DNA from: Shouchella shacheensis
Lineage (GTDB): Bacteria; Bacillota; Bacilli; Bacillales; Bacillaceae_D
Direction of reading: 5' to 3'
Length of the DNA stretch: 64,000 nucleotides
Assembly (NCBI RefSeq): GCF_001484965.1
Contig: NZ_LLYY01000010.1
Span: 62,001 to 126,000 of the forward strand
The notes under the pieces are model-generated. The model saw nothing but the letters and a program-made list of their open reading frames with translations, had not been told where the DNA came from and made no database searches. The stretch's first letter is position 1; every line of letters starts with the position of its first letter. This document shows, in pieces, positions 1 to 8,171 of the stretch. Position numbers and translations under genes: made by a program.

Positions 1-177
1 AACGCTTACAACCTCAGCCACTTCTTCTGTCGTGCGTGGTGCAACGACCGCGTCCGGCATTGACTGGAAGTTCGGGGTCGCGTCGTACGAATAGACGAGT
101 CGGCCCGCTGAAGAGTCGTCGACGTTCTCGGCTCCAACTACGCGTGCGAGTTTCTTTTTACTGGACGCTGTTAGCAT
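1..177 (-). CDS. glcD: Glycolate oxidase FAD-linked subunit, N-terminal part
   Basis: The first 59 codons of a gene that runs off the left edge. The start reads MLTASSKKKLARVVG, and a later stretch (YSYDATPNFQSMPDAVV) matches the beginning of the FAD-binding domain of GlcD-type 2-hydroxy-acid oxidases, which oxidise glycolate or lactate to the keto acid at the membrane. The ATG at 177 is preceded by GAAGGTGAATAGCG, a fair ribosome binding site. It lies 78 bp downstream of a CdaR-type regulator on the same strand, the usual neighbour of glc genes. Only the N-terminus is visible, so no catalytic residue can be checked. Confidence 0.75.
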   Translation of the reverse strand, partial: MLTASSKKKLARVVGAENVDDSSAGRLVYSYDATPNFQSMPDAVVAPRTTEEVAEVVSV

Positions 178-255
178 CGCTATTCACCTTCTTCTTTTTT
201 CTATAGTAAGAATACTGGATGAAACGTCCAATTTCTATAGATGAAGATGCAAAAT

Positions 256-1386
256 TCACGTTTTTTCTACCGTTAGAATTGGAGGATCCTCCAAAAACGA
301 AAGCGCAAGATAGAGATTCATCACATCGGGGAAATGCTTCATATCGAGGCGCGTTAGCTTCTCCAACTTTTTGATGCGGTAATGAAGTGTATTGATATGG
401 ATGTGCAGACTGGCAGCCGTGGATTTCAAAGACTGGTTTTGACGGAAATACTCGGCAAATGTTCGTACGAGCTCATCGTTCTCTGAAACGTTGCCAAGAA
501 TTCGCCTAACAAACTCCCTCTTGGTTGCAGCGTTCACTTCTTCGAGGCATAAATCTAGCCGCAAATCTTCCTCAAAGACGATGCCTCCCTCTTTTCGCGC
601 GAGGGCTAGCGCCAATTCGGCCTGTTCATATCCCTTCTGTATCTCTGCACTTTCTACCACTTGGCCAACCCCGGCCGTGAACGTCGATTCCCATGACTCT
701 TTCGTGTATGATTGGAGCCGAGCAAGTTTTCGTTCAATCGCTCCCCGGCTTTCCTCGTCCGACACGCAATGCACAAGAAGCAGCCGCCCGTCGCCCCAAG
801 GAATGAAAATGTCCTCTTCATATGCATCGTTCCAGAGATGCGTCCATGGCCAAACCCCCTGAAACGCGAGATCCTGCTGCTTGGAAACAGCAAGTAGTAT
901 CACTCGCCTCAGGGGGTGAAGATCAATATTCAGGACATCGGCCCGTTCTGCAAGCGTCCCGTCCTCCCAGTCTGCATACAACCAATCAAACACAAATGCC
1001 TCAAGCATTCTGGAACGCCACTGCATTTGTTCGGAGTAGTAGCTTTCCCGAATGAGCAGCTCGGTCATTTTTCGGAGCAATTCGCCGTAAGGAAGAGTTT
1101 GCTCAGGCTCGCCTGTAATTCCGATGACGGCAATAACTTGATTCAAAAAGAATACAGGCAAATTGAGCCCCGGCTTCACGCCTGCTAGACGGTGCTCCTC
1201 TTCCCGCGTGATCAGACGCTGTTGCTTTTGAGCCACGCACAGCAACGCCCCTTCATGGAAGGTTCCAATTCGTTCCTTTTCCGTGCTGGCAATAATCTCG
1301 CCGTCGACGTTTACGATGATCATGTCTTCATCGAGCAGCTTTTCAACTTCTGATATGATTTTTGTTGCTAATGCGTCTGTGATCAA
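256..1386 (-). CDS. cdaR: CdaR/PucR-family sugar-diacid or glycolate regulator
   Basis: A 376-aa transcription activator of the CdaR type. Residues 1 to about 135 look like the putative sugar-diacid recognition domain (MITDALATKIISEVEKLLD at the start). A GGDEF-like middle region follows. The C-terminus (about 310-365) holds the PucR helix-turn-helix, with STAASLHIHINTLHYRIKK. The start is a TTG at 1386, preceded by GAGGAGAGTCCATT. It sits directly upstream of glcD on the same strand, so control of glycolate oxidation is a reasonable guess. The length fits the family. The ligand cannot be told from sequence. Confidence 0.8.
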   Translation of the reverse strand: MITDALATKIISEVEKLLDEDMIIVNVDGEIIASTEKERIGTFHEGALLCVAQKQQRLITREEEHRLAGVKPGLNLPVFFLNQVIAVIGITGEPEQTLPYGELLRKMTELLIRESYYSEQMQWRSRMLEAFVFDWLYADWEDGTLAERADVLNIDLHPLRRVILLAVSKQQDLAFQGVWPWTHLWNDAYEEDIFIPWGDGRLLLVHCVSDEESRGAIERKLARLQSYTKESWESTFTAGVGQVVESAEIQKGYEQAELALALARKEGGIVFEEDLRLDLCLEEVNAATKREFVRRILGNVSENDELVRTFAEYFRQNQSLKSTAASLHIHINTLHYRIKKLEKLTRLDMKHFPDVMNLYLALSFLEDPPILTVEKT

Positions 1387-1524
1387 AATGGACTCTCCTC
1401 GAATGGAATTGTTGCCCTCTCGGCCAGCTTGTGGGATTCTTGAATGGCAAAAGAGACCCTAAGTTCGGGAACGTATATTTCCTGCACCCTCTAAAAAAGA
1501 ACACGCGTCTGTTTACCCTCCGAT

Positions 1525-1812
1525 TCATTTAACCATTCGCTTCATGACATCCATCAGTTCTTGAATCGCTTCATCTTTATTGCCTTCCTTGATGGCGTTG
1601 GCCACACAATGATGGGTGTGGTCCTCCATCAAGGCGAGACTCACTTTGTTCATGGCGGACTGAATCGCTGTAATCTGGTGCAAGATGTCCACGCAATATT
1701 TATCCTCATCGATCATCTTATGCACCCCTCGCACTTGACCCTCAATTCGTTTCAAGCGATTTAACAGCTGCTGCTTATTGGGCTGGACGGTGCCTTTTTC
1801 ATGATTAGACAT
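1525..1812 (-). CDS. csoR: Copper-sensing transcriptional repressor CsoR
   Basis: A 95-aa all-helical DUF156-family repressor that leaves its operator when it binds Cu(I). The ligand set Cys40, His65 and Cys69 (spaced C..H-x3-C) is intact, and RLKRIEGQVRGVHKMI is the family signature. I chose the ATG at 1812 because GAGGAGGAAGG lies just before it. The reading frame stays open upstream into a remnant of a copper ATPase, so automatic callers may report a false 234-aa fusion. No intact copZ or copA is present here, so the targets must be elsewhere or lost. Confidence 0.88.
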   Translation of the reverse strand: MSNHEKGTVQPNKQQLLNRLKRIEGQVRGVHKMIDEDKYCVDILHQITAIQSAMNKVSLALMEDHTHHCVANAIKEGNKDEAIQELMDVMKRMVK

Positions 1813-1845
1813 ACCTATTCCTTCCTCCTCGTAGTTTGTTCGATA

Positions 1846-2200
1846 TTTTATTCTAAGACATAGTGCAAAGCATTCAACGACCGAGCTGAACGTCATCGCC
1901 GCTCCTGCAATCCACGGGGCGAGAAATCCAGCTGCCACAAATGGAGTCGCCGTTGTATTGTAATCGAAGGCAAAGAACAGATTCTGCTTGAAGTTGGCCA
2001 TCGTCTTGCGGCTGATCATGATGCCCTCGGCCACGCTGTGCAAGTTGCCGCGCATCAGCGTCACACCGGCTGCCTCAATCACAATATCGGTGCCTGTTCC
2101 GACCGTCAAGCCAATGGCAGCCACGACTGGGGTGTCGTTGATGCCGTCACCACCTTTTTGCCTTGTGCTTGCAGCTTTTGAATTTCGCACCCGGAAAAAG
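1846..2200 (-). pseudogene. copA: Remnant of copper-exporting P-type ATPase (copA)
   Basis: About 115 codons of the C-terminal part of a CopA-type ATPase survive. Visible pieces are EIQKLQAQGKKV, then GDGINDTP (hinge motif) in a different frame, then GTGTDIVIEAA, GVTLMRGNLHS and a degenerate last membrane region (GFLAPWIAGAAM). Between KKV and GDGIND about 10 nt seem to be missing, which shifts the frame. The N-terminal metal-binding, actuator and phosphorylation domains are absent. The remnant runs in frame into csoR without a stop. It is a decayed gene, not a functional pump. Confidence 0.8.
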
Positions 2201-2269
2201 ATATACGCATACCTTCCATGTGTATACACAGAGTAAATTGTAATGCTTCCTTTATAAGATCAGTATATA

Positions 2270-2286
2270 ATACCCCCTATATGTAT
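2270..2286. promoter_or_regulatory. CsoR-operator-like half site
   Basis: ATACCCCCTATATGTAT carries a good left half of the TACCCC...GGGGTA type of CsoR operator but a poor right half. A second partial palindrome, TACCTATACAGGGTA, lies at 2400-2414. Both are upstream of the copA remnant and csoR, so they may be what is left of the autoregulated promoter region. The match is by eye only. Confidence 0.3.
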
Positions 2287-2492
2287 TTCAAGCATCAATT
2301 TTCAAATACTCGTATTTCTGTTATGCTTTTACACTACGGTAAATACCAGAAGCAATGGAGTTTTGTGTAATTCCTTTCTTTATTCTTCAAACATATAAAT
2401 ACCTATACAGGGTAAAAAATTAGTGGGCGAATGCGTACATCAATTTTTTCTAACCCTCCATGTTTGAGGAAGCAAGAGCGGGAGCTGTAGTG

Positions 2493-3665
2493 TCAACGAA
2501 ACAGCTCTAACAAATTCACCATCCGTGCCGTTGGTTTGTATACCTCTTCCTCATTCAAACCCAAATCCGCTGGCTTGTCGGAAATTAGAATCGCTGGCAA
2601 GCCTGCATTGAACGCCCCTGCAATATCTGTATCTGGATTGTCGCCGATCATCACAGTTCTAACATCTGGGGAAATTCCTTCAAGCGCTTTTTCAACCATC
2701 TGCGGATAGGGCTTGCCAATAATAATCGGCTCCACCTTCGTCGACATTCGCAGCGTTTCAAGCATCACACCCACAGCAGGCAGTGGACCGTCAGCACCTG
2801 GGAAAGTAACATCAGCATTTGTCGCGATAAGTCTGGCTCCACGGTAAATAAACCCGGCTGCTCGTTGAATGTCTGCAAACGTGATGCTTCCGTCCCATCC
2901 AACGACCACTGCCTCAATTTCTCCATTTTCGTCGGTTCCCACGCCTACCTGCTCACATTCCCACTCTAAGTGTTCATCGCTAAGCAAGAAAACATTCGCA
3001 TACCCCTCCTGCTGCAAATACCGCGCCGTCGCCCACGCTGAGGTCACGACTTCTGTTTCTGTTGCCTCCACGCCAAGCCTCTTCAACTTTTTAGCCACTC
3101 GTTCTCGCGTTGTGCACGGATTGTTTGTAATGAATCGAATGGTTTTGCCTTGTTCTCTTAACCGGGCCAGCGATTCCACCGAACCGGGAAGAGCCCGATT
3201 GCCTACGTAAATAACCCCGTCTAAATCAAACAAAAACACGTCATACTTGGCAAAAGGCATGCGCTCCTCCTTTGGTGGCTGTCCTCTCTCCGCTGCCCTT
3301 CTCTCTTGAATCATTCCATACAACGCTTCACGCTTTTGTTCCGGCAGACGATCAATTTGCCGAAGGATGACGTATATGTCTGCTTCCGAATCAGATATTG
3401 CCTCCTTGCTCCCTGCATGGACGATCTTAATTTCAGGAGTTTCTCCGCTGACGGCGTAAATCGTCTCTTTAATCAAATTGTGGTATTGATTTGTTAACCA
3501 ATCGGACGCAAACACATTCGGTGTCTGAATCGTCCAATTTGAATCGTTGATCTCTAACTGAGTATGCGTAAACCACGTTTGAAAAGATGGTTCACTGATT
3601 TCAGCACGAATCTTTACTAATACTTGCTCCCAAATCGAGGATTCTTGCTTCTTCACTCTCGTCAC
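2493..3665 (-). CDS. DnaA domain I-like segment joined to NagD-type HAD phosphatase
   Basis: One open frame of 390 aa made of two unrelated modules. Residues about 8-80 resemble DnaA domain I (WEQVLVKIRAEISEPSFQTW, then TPNVFASDWLTNQYHNLI), the DnaA oligomerisation/partner-binding domain. After a charged linker, residues 136-390 form a complete 255-aa HAD-IIA phosphatase of the NagD/p-nitrophenyl-phosphatase type, with FDLDGVIY as nucleophile motif (Asp12 and Asp14 counted from its own Met), ITNN as motif II, and GDNPDTDIAGA as the metal motif. The phosphatase has its own ATG at 3260 behind AAAGGAGG with 5-nt spacing, so it may also be made separately. Either a true fusion or two genes whose stop was lost. 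Confidence 0.75.
   Translation of the reverse strand: MTRVKKQESSIWEQVLVKIRAEISEPSFQTWFTHTQLEINDSNWTIQTPNVFASDWLTNQYHNLIKETIYAVSGETPEIKIVHAGSKEAISDSEADIYVILRQIDRLPEQKREALYGMIQERRAAERGQPPKEERMPFAKYDVFLFDLDGVIYVGNRALPGSVESLARLREQGKTIRFITNNPCTTRERVAKKLKRLGVEATETEVVTSAWATARYLQQEGYANVFLLSDEHLEWECEQVGVGTDENGEIEAVVVGWDGSITFADIQRAAGFIYRGARLIATNADVTFPGADGPLPAVGVMLETLRMSTKVEPIIIGKPYPQMVEKALEGISPDVRTVMIGDNPDTDIAGAFNAGLPAILISDKPADLGLNEEEVYKPTARMVNLLELFR
3258..3273 (-). promoter_or_regulatory. Internal ribosome binding site and start for the phosphatase module
   Basis: AAAGGAGG at 3266-3273, five bases before an in-frame ATG (3258-3260). Starting here gives a 255-aa protein (2493-3260), the usual length of NagD-family phosphatases. 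This is as strong as any ribosome binding site in the window, although it sits inside a longer open frame. Confidence 0.65.
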
Positions 3666-3707
3666 TCCTTCTACGGCTGATGATTTTTAGTGCTTGTCCC
3701 CATGCCC

Positions 3708-3863
3708 TCAGAACCAGTCCTCGTACAAATCTTTTTCTTGATCCGTTAATAAGCCTGACTCGTTCCCCGCTTTTAAAACAAACCACTGGTCATTCACATC
3801 AAACGTATGAAATAGGGCCATATTTTTTGTTTTTTTTATGAATATGATCGGTTCATCCATCAT
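3708..3863 (-). CDS. Small hypothetical protein
   Basis: A 51-aa frame starting MMDEPIIFIKKTKNMALF and ending DQEKDLYEDWF. The composition looks protein-like (alternating hydrophobic strands, then an acidic tail) but I do not recognise the family. It lies 42 bp upstream of the DnaA-domain/HAD frame, on the same strand. The ribosome binding site is weak (GTGAAG). A TTG at 3893 would extend it by ten residues. Confidence 0.35.
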   Translation of the reverse strand: MMDEPIIFIKKTKNMALFHTFDVNDQWFVLKAGNESGLLTDQEKDLYEDWF

Positions 3864-3882
3864 AGGGCATGCTTCACTTTTT

Positions 3883-4011
3883 TCACTGAGCAAAATTTTC
3901 TGCCATTACTTCTAGCTCATCCTCTGTTAATTTTTTATGATACAGACGAGGATTTCGCGATTTCGTTTTCGCTCGGCTTCTGATGTGTTCACTTCGCTCT
4001 TCTTTCCACAC
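3883..4011 (-). CDS. Possible small basic protein
   Basis: A GTG-initiated frame of 42 codons with AGAGGGAAAAAGCGGG before the start. It reads VWKEERSEHIRSRAKTKSRN and ends LTEDELEVMAENFAQ, which looks coding. The frame stays open about 20 codons upstream without a good start, so this could be the tail of a decayed gene. It ends just before the next small frame on the same strand. Confidence 0.25.
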   Translation of the reverse strand: MWKEERSEHIRSRAKTKSRNPRLYHKKLTEDELEVMAENFAQ

Positions 4012-4323
4012 CCCGCTTTTTCCCTCTACATTTTGGTTAAAATTGTACCATACCGAGCTTGTAAAAGGGACTGCTTATGAGTCTTGCACGTAAAAGAAAC
4101 CTCCTCGAATAATGAGTAGGTCAAAAAATCAAAGAAACGGCAAAAACGTCCATACAAGCCCGATCTTGGCACTGCTTCCTTCTACTGCGAGAAGACATTG
4201 AAATGGATTGGTAGAGATTTTTGAGCTTCAAGAGATGACTCATGCCTACGTTGGTTTTCATCTACCAGAAGAGTATATTCTTTGTCCAAAATGTGGATAT
4301 AATGTCAATAACCATTAAGAAAA
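4012..4323. other. Intergenic stretch with scraps of a zinc-ribbon-like ORF
   Basis: No intact gene. On the plus strand two short frames look like pieces of one broken gene: one contains RPYKPDLGTASFYCEKTLKW and stops, and the next, in another frame, contains THAYVGFHLPEEYILCPKCG and stops at about 4318. The CPKCG motif suggests a zinc ribbon. A plus-strand terminator follows immediately, which supports former transcription in this direction. Confidence 0.3.
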
Positions 4324-4364
4324 CCCATTCCTGTTAACAAACCAGGAATGGATTTTCTTTTTTT
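4324..4364 (+). terminator. Intrinsic terminator
   Basis: CCATTCCTG (4325-4333) pairs with CAGGAATGG (4343-4351), followed by ATTTTCTTTTTTT. It lies just after the broken zinc-ribbon-like frame. Confidence 0.75.
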
Positions 4365-4560
4365 AACAGACAAGCAATTACCACTCACATTGCACACAAC
4401 GCTCTCTATGCCATAATAAGCTCAAAAACCCTACTTTACCCTTATTTACCAGTCGTAAACTTACATTAATCTTCTTTTTACTGTTGCTAATTACCCATAT
4501 ATTCGCTAGTCTAATAGACATAACCAGCGAGTGAGCTGGAGAATAGGAGGGATGACTTAG

Positions 4561-5694
4561 ATGAAGAAGCGCGTATTGAGCAAATGGATCGCGAGTTCAG
4601 CACTATTGCTAACGGTCGTTGGAAGCTCGACGCTTGTGGCGCAAGCTGAAGATCACACGGGGAATTACATCATAGGCTTTGGGGAAACAGATGAAGCCAA
4701 AGCATTCTCTAGTGGATCAAACGAGATGAGCGCTCAAGCGAACGAGATGAATATACAAGTAGAAGAGGAATATGAGCACGTTCCGTATCTTTCTGTTGAA
4801 CTGGAGTCAGAAGAAGTCGACTCCGTTGAAGCTCTGGAAGAGGTTGAGTTTGTGGAGCCGGATTATCAAGTGCAGGCCTTCGAGCAAGCTATTCCACCCG
4901 GGGTTGAGAATGTAGGCGCACTGGTGTCTCATTATCGTGGCGAACTTGGTGCAGGGGCTGACGTCGCCATCATTGATAGTGGAATTGCCGCCCATGAGGA
5001 CCTAAATGTAGTTGGCGGCGTAAGCTTTGTCGATTCAGAGCCCTCTTATGAAGACAATAACGGTCACGGTACGCATGTAGCGGGAACGGTAGCCGCTCTT
5101 GACAACAACCATGGCGTCCTTGGCGTTTCCCCTGCAGCGAATCTTTATGCCGTGAAAGTACTAGGTTCCGATGGCATGGGGCAAAACAGTGATATTATTA
5201 GGGGCATTGACTGGGCGATTGAGAATGACATTGACATTGCCAATTTAAGTTTGGGAGGACCTACGCCTTCGCAAGCGTTAGAAGATGCAGTCAATCGCGC
5301 AGATAATAGTGGCGTACTTCTCGTCGCTGCAACAGGAAATTCAGGTGCTGGTTCGGTTAGTTACCCAGCGCGCTATGACTCCGTTCTAGCGGTCGGTGCT
5401 GTTGATTCTAGCAATCAGAAAGCAAACTTTTCCCAGTACGGGGAAGGCCTGGACATTGTTGCCCCTGGGGTTGAAATAGGCAGTACGTATTTAGGAAACA
5501 GCTATCATTCTCTTAGCGGTACGTCTATGGCAAGCCCTCATGTTGCTGGAGTTGCTGCTCTTCTAAAAGGGCAACACCCGTGGCTTTCAAATGATGAGAT
5601 CCGGGAACGGCTCAAAGAAACGGCAACGCCAATTGGCGACGCCCTCTACTACGGAAGTGGTCTGGTTAATGCAGATGCGGCCACTCACTATTAA
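4561..5694 (+). CDS. Secreted subtilisin-type alkaline serine protease
   Basis: A 377-aa S8-family endopeptidase precursor. Residues 1-29 are a Sec signal peptide (basic start, hydrophobic core, AQA before the cut). About 30-107 is an I9-type propeptide that folds and inhibits the enzyme, and the mature protease runs from about 108 to the end. The catalytic triad is Asp139 (AIIDSG), His169 (NGHGTHVAG) and Ser322 (SGTSMASPHVAG), with oxyanion Asn260 (AATGNSG). The propeptide is rich in Glu, typical of alkaliphile subtilisins. AGGAGGG precedes the ATG. Its own terminator follows, so it is monocistronic. It probably feeds the cell from extracellular protein. Confidence 0.95.
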   Translation: MKKRVLSKWIASSALLLTVVGSSTLVAQAEDHTGNYIIGFGETDEAKAFSSGSNEMSAQANEMNIQVEEEYEHVPYLSVELESEEVDSVEALEEVEFVEPDYQVQAFEQAIPPGVENVGALVSHYRGELGAGADVAIIDSGIAAHEDLNVVGGVSFVDSEPSYEDNNGHGTHVAGTVAALDNNHGVLGVSPAANLYAVKVLGSDGMGQNSDIIRGIDWAIENDIDIANLSLGGPTPSQALEDAVNRADNSGVLLVAATGNSGAGSVSYPARYDSVLAVGAVDSSNQKANFSQYGEGLDIVAPGVEIGSTYLGNSYHSLSGTSMASPHVAGVAALLKGQHPWLSNDEIRERLKETATPIGDALYYGSGLVNADAATHY

Positions 5695-5734
5695 TGAATA
5701 GCTAAATTAGCAAGTAACTCTTTCTTTTATGTTG

Positions 5735-5768
5735 CCCAATGAGACCTTTGTTCTCATTGGTCTTTTTT
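5735..5768 (+). terminator. Intrinsic terminator after the subtilisin gene
   Basis: CCAATGAGA (5736-5744) pairs with TCTCATTGG (5752-5760), followed by TCTTTTTT. Confidence 0.85.
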
Positions 5769-5861
5769 AATCGCACAATCTCGAAATTCTCATGAATTGC
5801 TCTTCGCCTACATACATATACTTCAAGATTTGATTAAAGGGCGTCGGAAAGGAGAAAGACG

Positions 5862-7151
5862 ATGCAAATTCACGTCGTGCAAGCAGAACAAACCATTTGG
5901 AGCATTTCCCAAGGGTACAGAGTCTCTCCTGATTCCATCGTTCAGGCGAACCAAATCCCCGACCCAGGGAGGCTAGTCACCGGTCAAGCGTTGGTCATCC
6001 CTGTCAATGGGCGTTACTACTGGGTTCAACAGGGTGATACCCTCTCCGGCATCGCCCAGCGAACGGGGGTGGATGCGGGAAGAATTGCTCAGATTAATGG
6101 CTTAAACGTTGACCAGCCGCTTTCTGCCGGGCTAAGGCTTTACCTTCCACCTAGAGACAAAGTGGAAGCTGAGACCAACGCCTATATCGAGCCGACGGGG
6201 CAGACGGTGAGTGAGTCTCTTTTAGCTGACGCGAGAGAAGCAGGCCCACATCTCACTTATCTCGCCCCCTTCAGCTATGAGGCCAGAAGAAACGGCACGA
6301 TGGAGAGACTGCCACTTGAGGGGATACCTGAAGTTGCCAGCGACACCGGGGCTTCGTTAATGATGGTCGTGACCAATCTTGAAGAGGGCGAATTCAGCGG
6401 AGAGCTTGGACGCGAGATCCTTCAGAGTTCAGCCGTTCAAGATACGCTGCTTGATAACATCATAGAGGAAACGAGACGGGTCGGGCGCTATACGGATGTC
6501 CATTTTGACTTTGAGTATCTTCCAGGGGATCAACGTGAGGCCTACAACAATTTTTTACGAAAAGCAGCCGATAGACTTCGTGCCGAGGGCTTGTTGATCT
6601 CTACGGCTCTCGCCCCAAAAACAAGCGCCGAGCAAACTGGTCAATGGTACGAAGCCCATGATTATGCGGCCCACGGAGAGATCGTCGATTTCGTTGTGCT
6701 GATGACGTATGAATGGGGCTACTCTGGCGGTCCGCCGATGCCTGTATCCCCGATTCAAAATGTGGAGGAAGTCATTCAGTACGCGCTCTCAGAAATGCCC
6801 GCTTCAAAAATTATGATGGGGCAAAACCTCTATGGCTATGACTGGACATTGCCCTACGAACCCGGTGGAGAATTTGCGGAAGCCATCAGTCCTCAGCGAG
6901 CCATCGAAGTAGCAAAACAGTATAATGTAGCGATTCAATACGACGAGGAGGCACAAGCCCCGCATTTTGACTATGTTGACGAACAAGGGAGCAGTCATAA
7001 AGTTTGGTTTGAAGACGCTCGCTCGATTCAAGCAAAGTTTGATTTGATTAAACGATTGGAGCTCCGGGGGATTAGCTATTGGAAGCTAGGGTTGCCGTTT
7101 CCACAAAACTGGTTGTTGATTGAGAATAATTTCAATGTGGTGAAGAGGTAG
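5862..7151 (+). CDS. sleL: Spore cortex-fragment lytic enzyme, LysM-LysM-GH18
   Basis: A 429-aa protein of the SleL/YaaH family, N-acetylglucosaminidases that cut spore cortex fragments during germination. Two LysM peptidoglycan-binding repeats cover about 1-48 and 52-96 (HVVQAEQTIWSIS and WVQQGDTLSGIAQ). A GH18 barrel fills 125-429. The catalytic signature DVHFDFE is at 212-218, with Glu218 as the acid and Asp216 its partner. There is no signal peptide, as for spore-coat-located homologues. The length matches the roughly 430 aa of the family. GGAAAGGAGAAAGACG precedes the ATG. It implies a spore-former. Confidence 0.92.
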   Translation: MQIHVVQAEQTIWSISQGYRVSPDSIVQANQIPDPGRLVTGQALVIPVNGRYYWVQQGDTLSGIAQRTGVDAGRIAQINGLNVDQPLSAGLRLYLPPRDKVEAETNAYIEPTGQTVSESLLADAREAGPHLTYLAPFSYEARRNGTMERLPLEGIPEVASDTGASLMMVVTNLEEGEFSGELGREILQSSAVQDTLLDNIIEETRRVGRYTDVHFDFEYLPGDQREAYNNFLRKAADRLRAEGLLISTALAPKTSAEQTGQWYEAHDYAAHGEIVDFVVLMTYEWGYSGGPPMPVSPIQNVEEVIQYALSEMPASKIMMGQNLYGYDWTLPYEPGGEFAEAISPQRAIEVAKQYNVAIQYDEEAQAPHFDYVDEQGSSHKVWFEDARSIQAKFDLIKRLELRGISYWKLGLPFPQNWLLIENNFNVVKR

Positions 7152-7171
7152 AAATCGGACTCCCTAAATAG

Positions 7172-7220
7172 GCCAAACATACCTTTTACGAATGGGTTTT
7201 TTTAAGAGGTATGTTTCGGC
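7172..7220. repeat. Inverted repeat between convergent genes
   Basis: GCCAAACATACCT at the left pairs with AGGTATGTTTCGGC at the right, with a T-run inside the loop rather than after the stem. It separates sleL from the convergent aadK-like gene. It may stop transcription but lacks the standard terminator layout. Confidence 0.5.
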
Positions 7221-7276
7221 TTTGTATTTAGCCCTCTGTCCTTCTTACTCTAGCGTTTCGCCCCCTCCTTCCAGCG

Positions 7277-8119
7277 TTACTGATTCGCTTGCCGCTTCAG
7301 ATACCGAAACACCTTCCTCCGATCTGAAAACAGCTCGTAATCCAAAGCTCTTGCGACGGAAGCGCTCACGTCCTCGAACAGTTCACACATGGCAAAAAGC
7401 GCCTCCCAGATCTCCGCATAGGTTCCACCTGCATATGTAGCCACAAGCTTCTCCCAAACATCCTTCTCAAGGTACGACTCCAGCCACCTCCCATCTTTCC
7501 CCGTATTAACTGCGAACTCATTCTTGCTTCCAACCTCCCACTGTAGCATCAGCACAAGCATCTTCCTAACCGGGCCTTCCATCGTCGCCTTGGCGTAAGG
7601 CAGCTCTCTCCGCTTCACCCCCTTGGCTACATAAGTCGTCACCCACCAAAACTCGTTCTGACAATCCGAAAATTCCTCTGTCGTGGGCTTTCGCGTGATG
7701 TAATCAGAGTCATTCGGATCAGGTAGAACCGGGAAGCGCTCGTCTTTGTCTAGTAAAATCACGCTTAAGCTATCAAACTCTGAAGCTTCGCTCATGTCTT
7801 CTGCTGCAAGCAGCGTCAAATCAATGCGATTGCCGTCTTCAAACTGCATCAGATAACTAAAGCCTTCTTCTTCTGCCGGAAACAGCGCCGTCGCTTCAGG
7901 CATCTGCATGATGACTCGCTGGCCGAACACATCCACCCAAGAGTGATCAGCCGTAAACGATTCAAGGTCTTGAACATAATACACAATATCGTAGTCCTGA
8001 AAGCGATCCTTCTGCACGTTCGGGTTGACTCGCGAACCATTCATCATAACAGCGCGGACCCGCTCATCCTTTTCCGCCGCCAACACAATCAGCCTTAACA
8101 TTTCCTCCTCTGTTCTCAT
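7277..8119 (-). CDS. aadK: Aminoglycoside 6-adenylyltransferase-like protein
   Basis: A 280-aa protein of the ANT(6)/AadK family, cytoplasmic enzymes that transfer AMP from ATP to streptomycin-type aminoglycosides. The nucleotidyltransferase motif is visible as MNGSRVNP followed by DYDIV, giving the Asp42/Asp44 metal pair. I chose the ATG at 8119 because AAAGGAGGGGACC precedes it, rather than the GTG/ATG ten codons upstream. Chromosomal copies are common in Bacillus and need not give clinical resistance. It is 52 bp downstream of the kinase-like gene and may share its transcript. Confidence 0.82.
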   Translation of the reverse strand: MRTEEEMLRLIVLAAEKDERVRAVMMNGSRVNPNVQKDRFQDYDIVYYVQDLESFTADHSWVDVFGQRVIMQMPEATALFPAEEEGFSYLMQFEDGNRIDLTLLAAEDMSEASEFDSLSVILLDKDERFPVLPDPNDSDYITRKPTTEEFSDCQNEFWWVTTYVAKGVKRRELPYAKATMEGPVRKMLVLMLQWEVGSKNEFAVNTGKDGRWLESYLEKDVWEKLVATYAGGTYAEIWEALFAMCELFEDVSASVARALDYELFSDRRKVFRYLKRQANQ

Positions 8120-8171
8120 GGTCCCCTCCTTTATTACAGGTGATATCAACCCTTATGCCCTCACCCTTTCT

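Noticed and set aside
1813-2229. A 234-aa fusion of ATPase and CsoR
   Set aside because: The upstream part is a frameshifted relic, and csoR has its own strong binding site and ATG.
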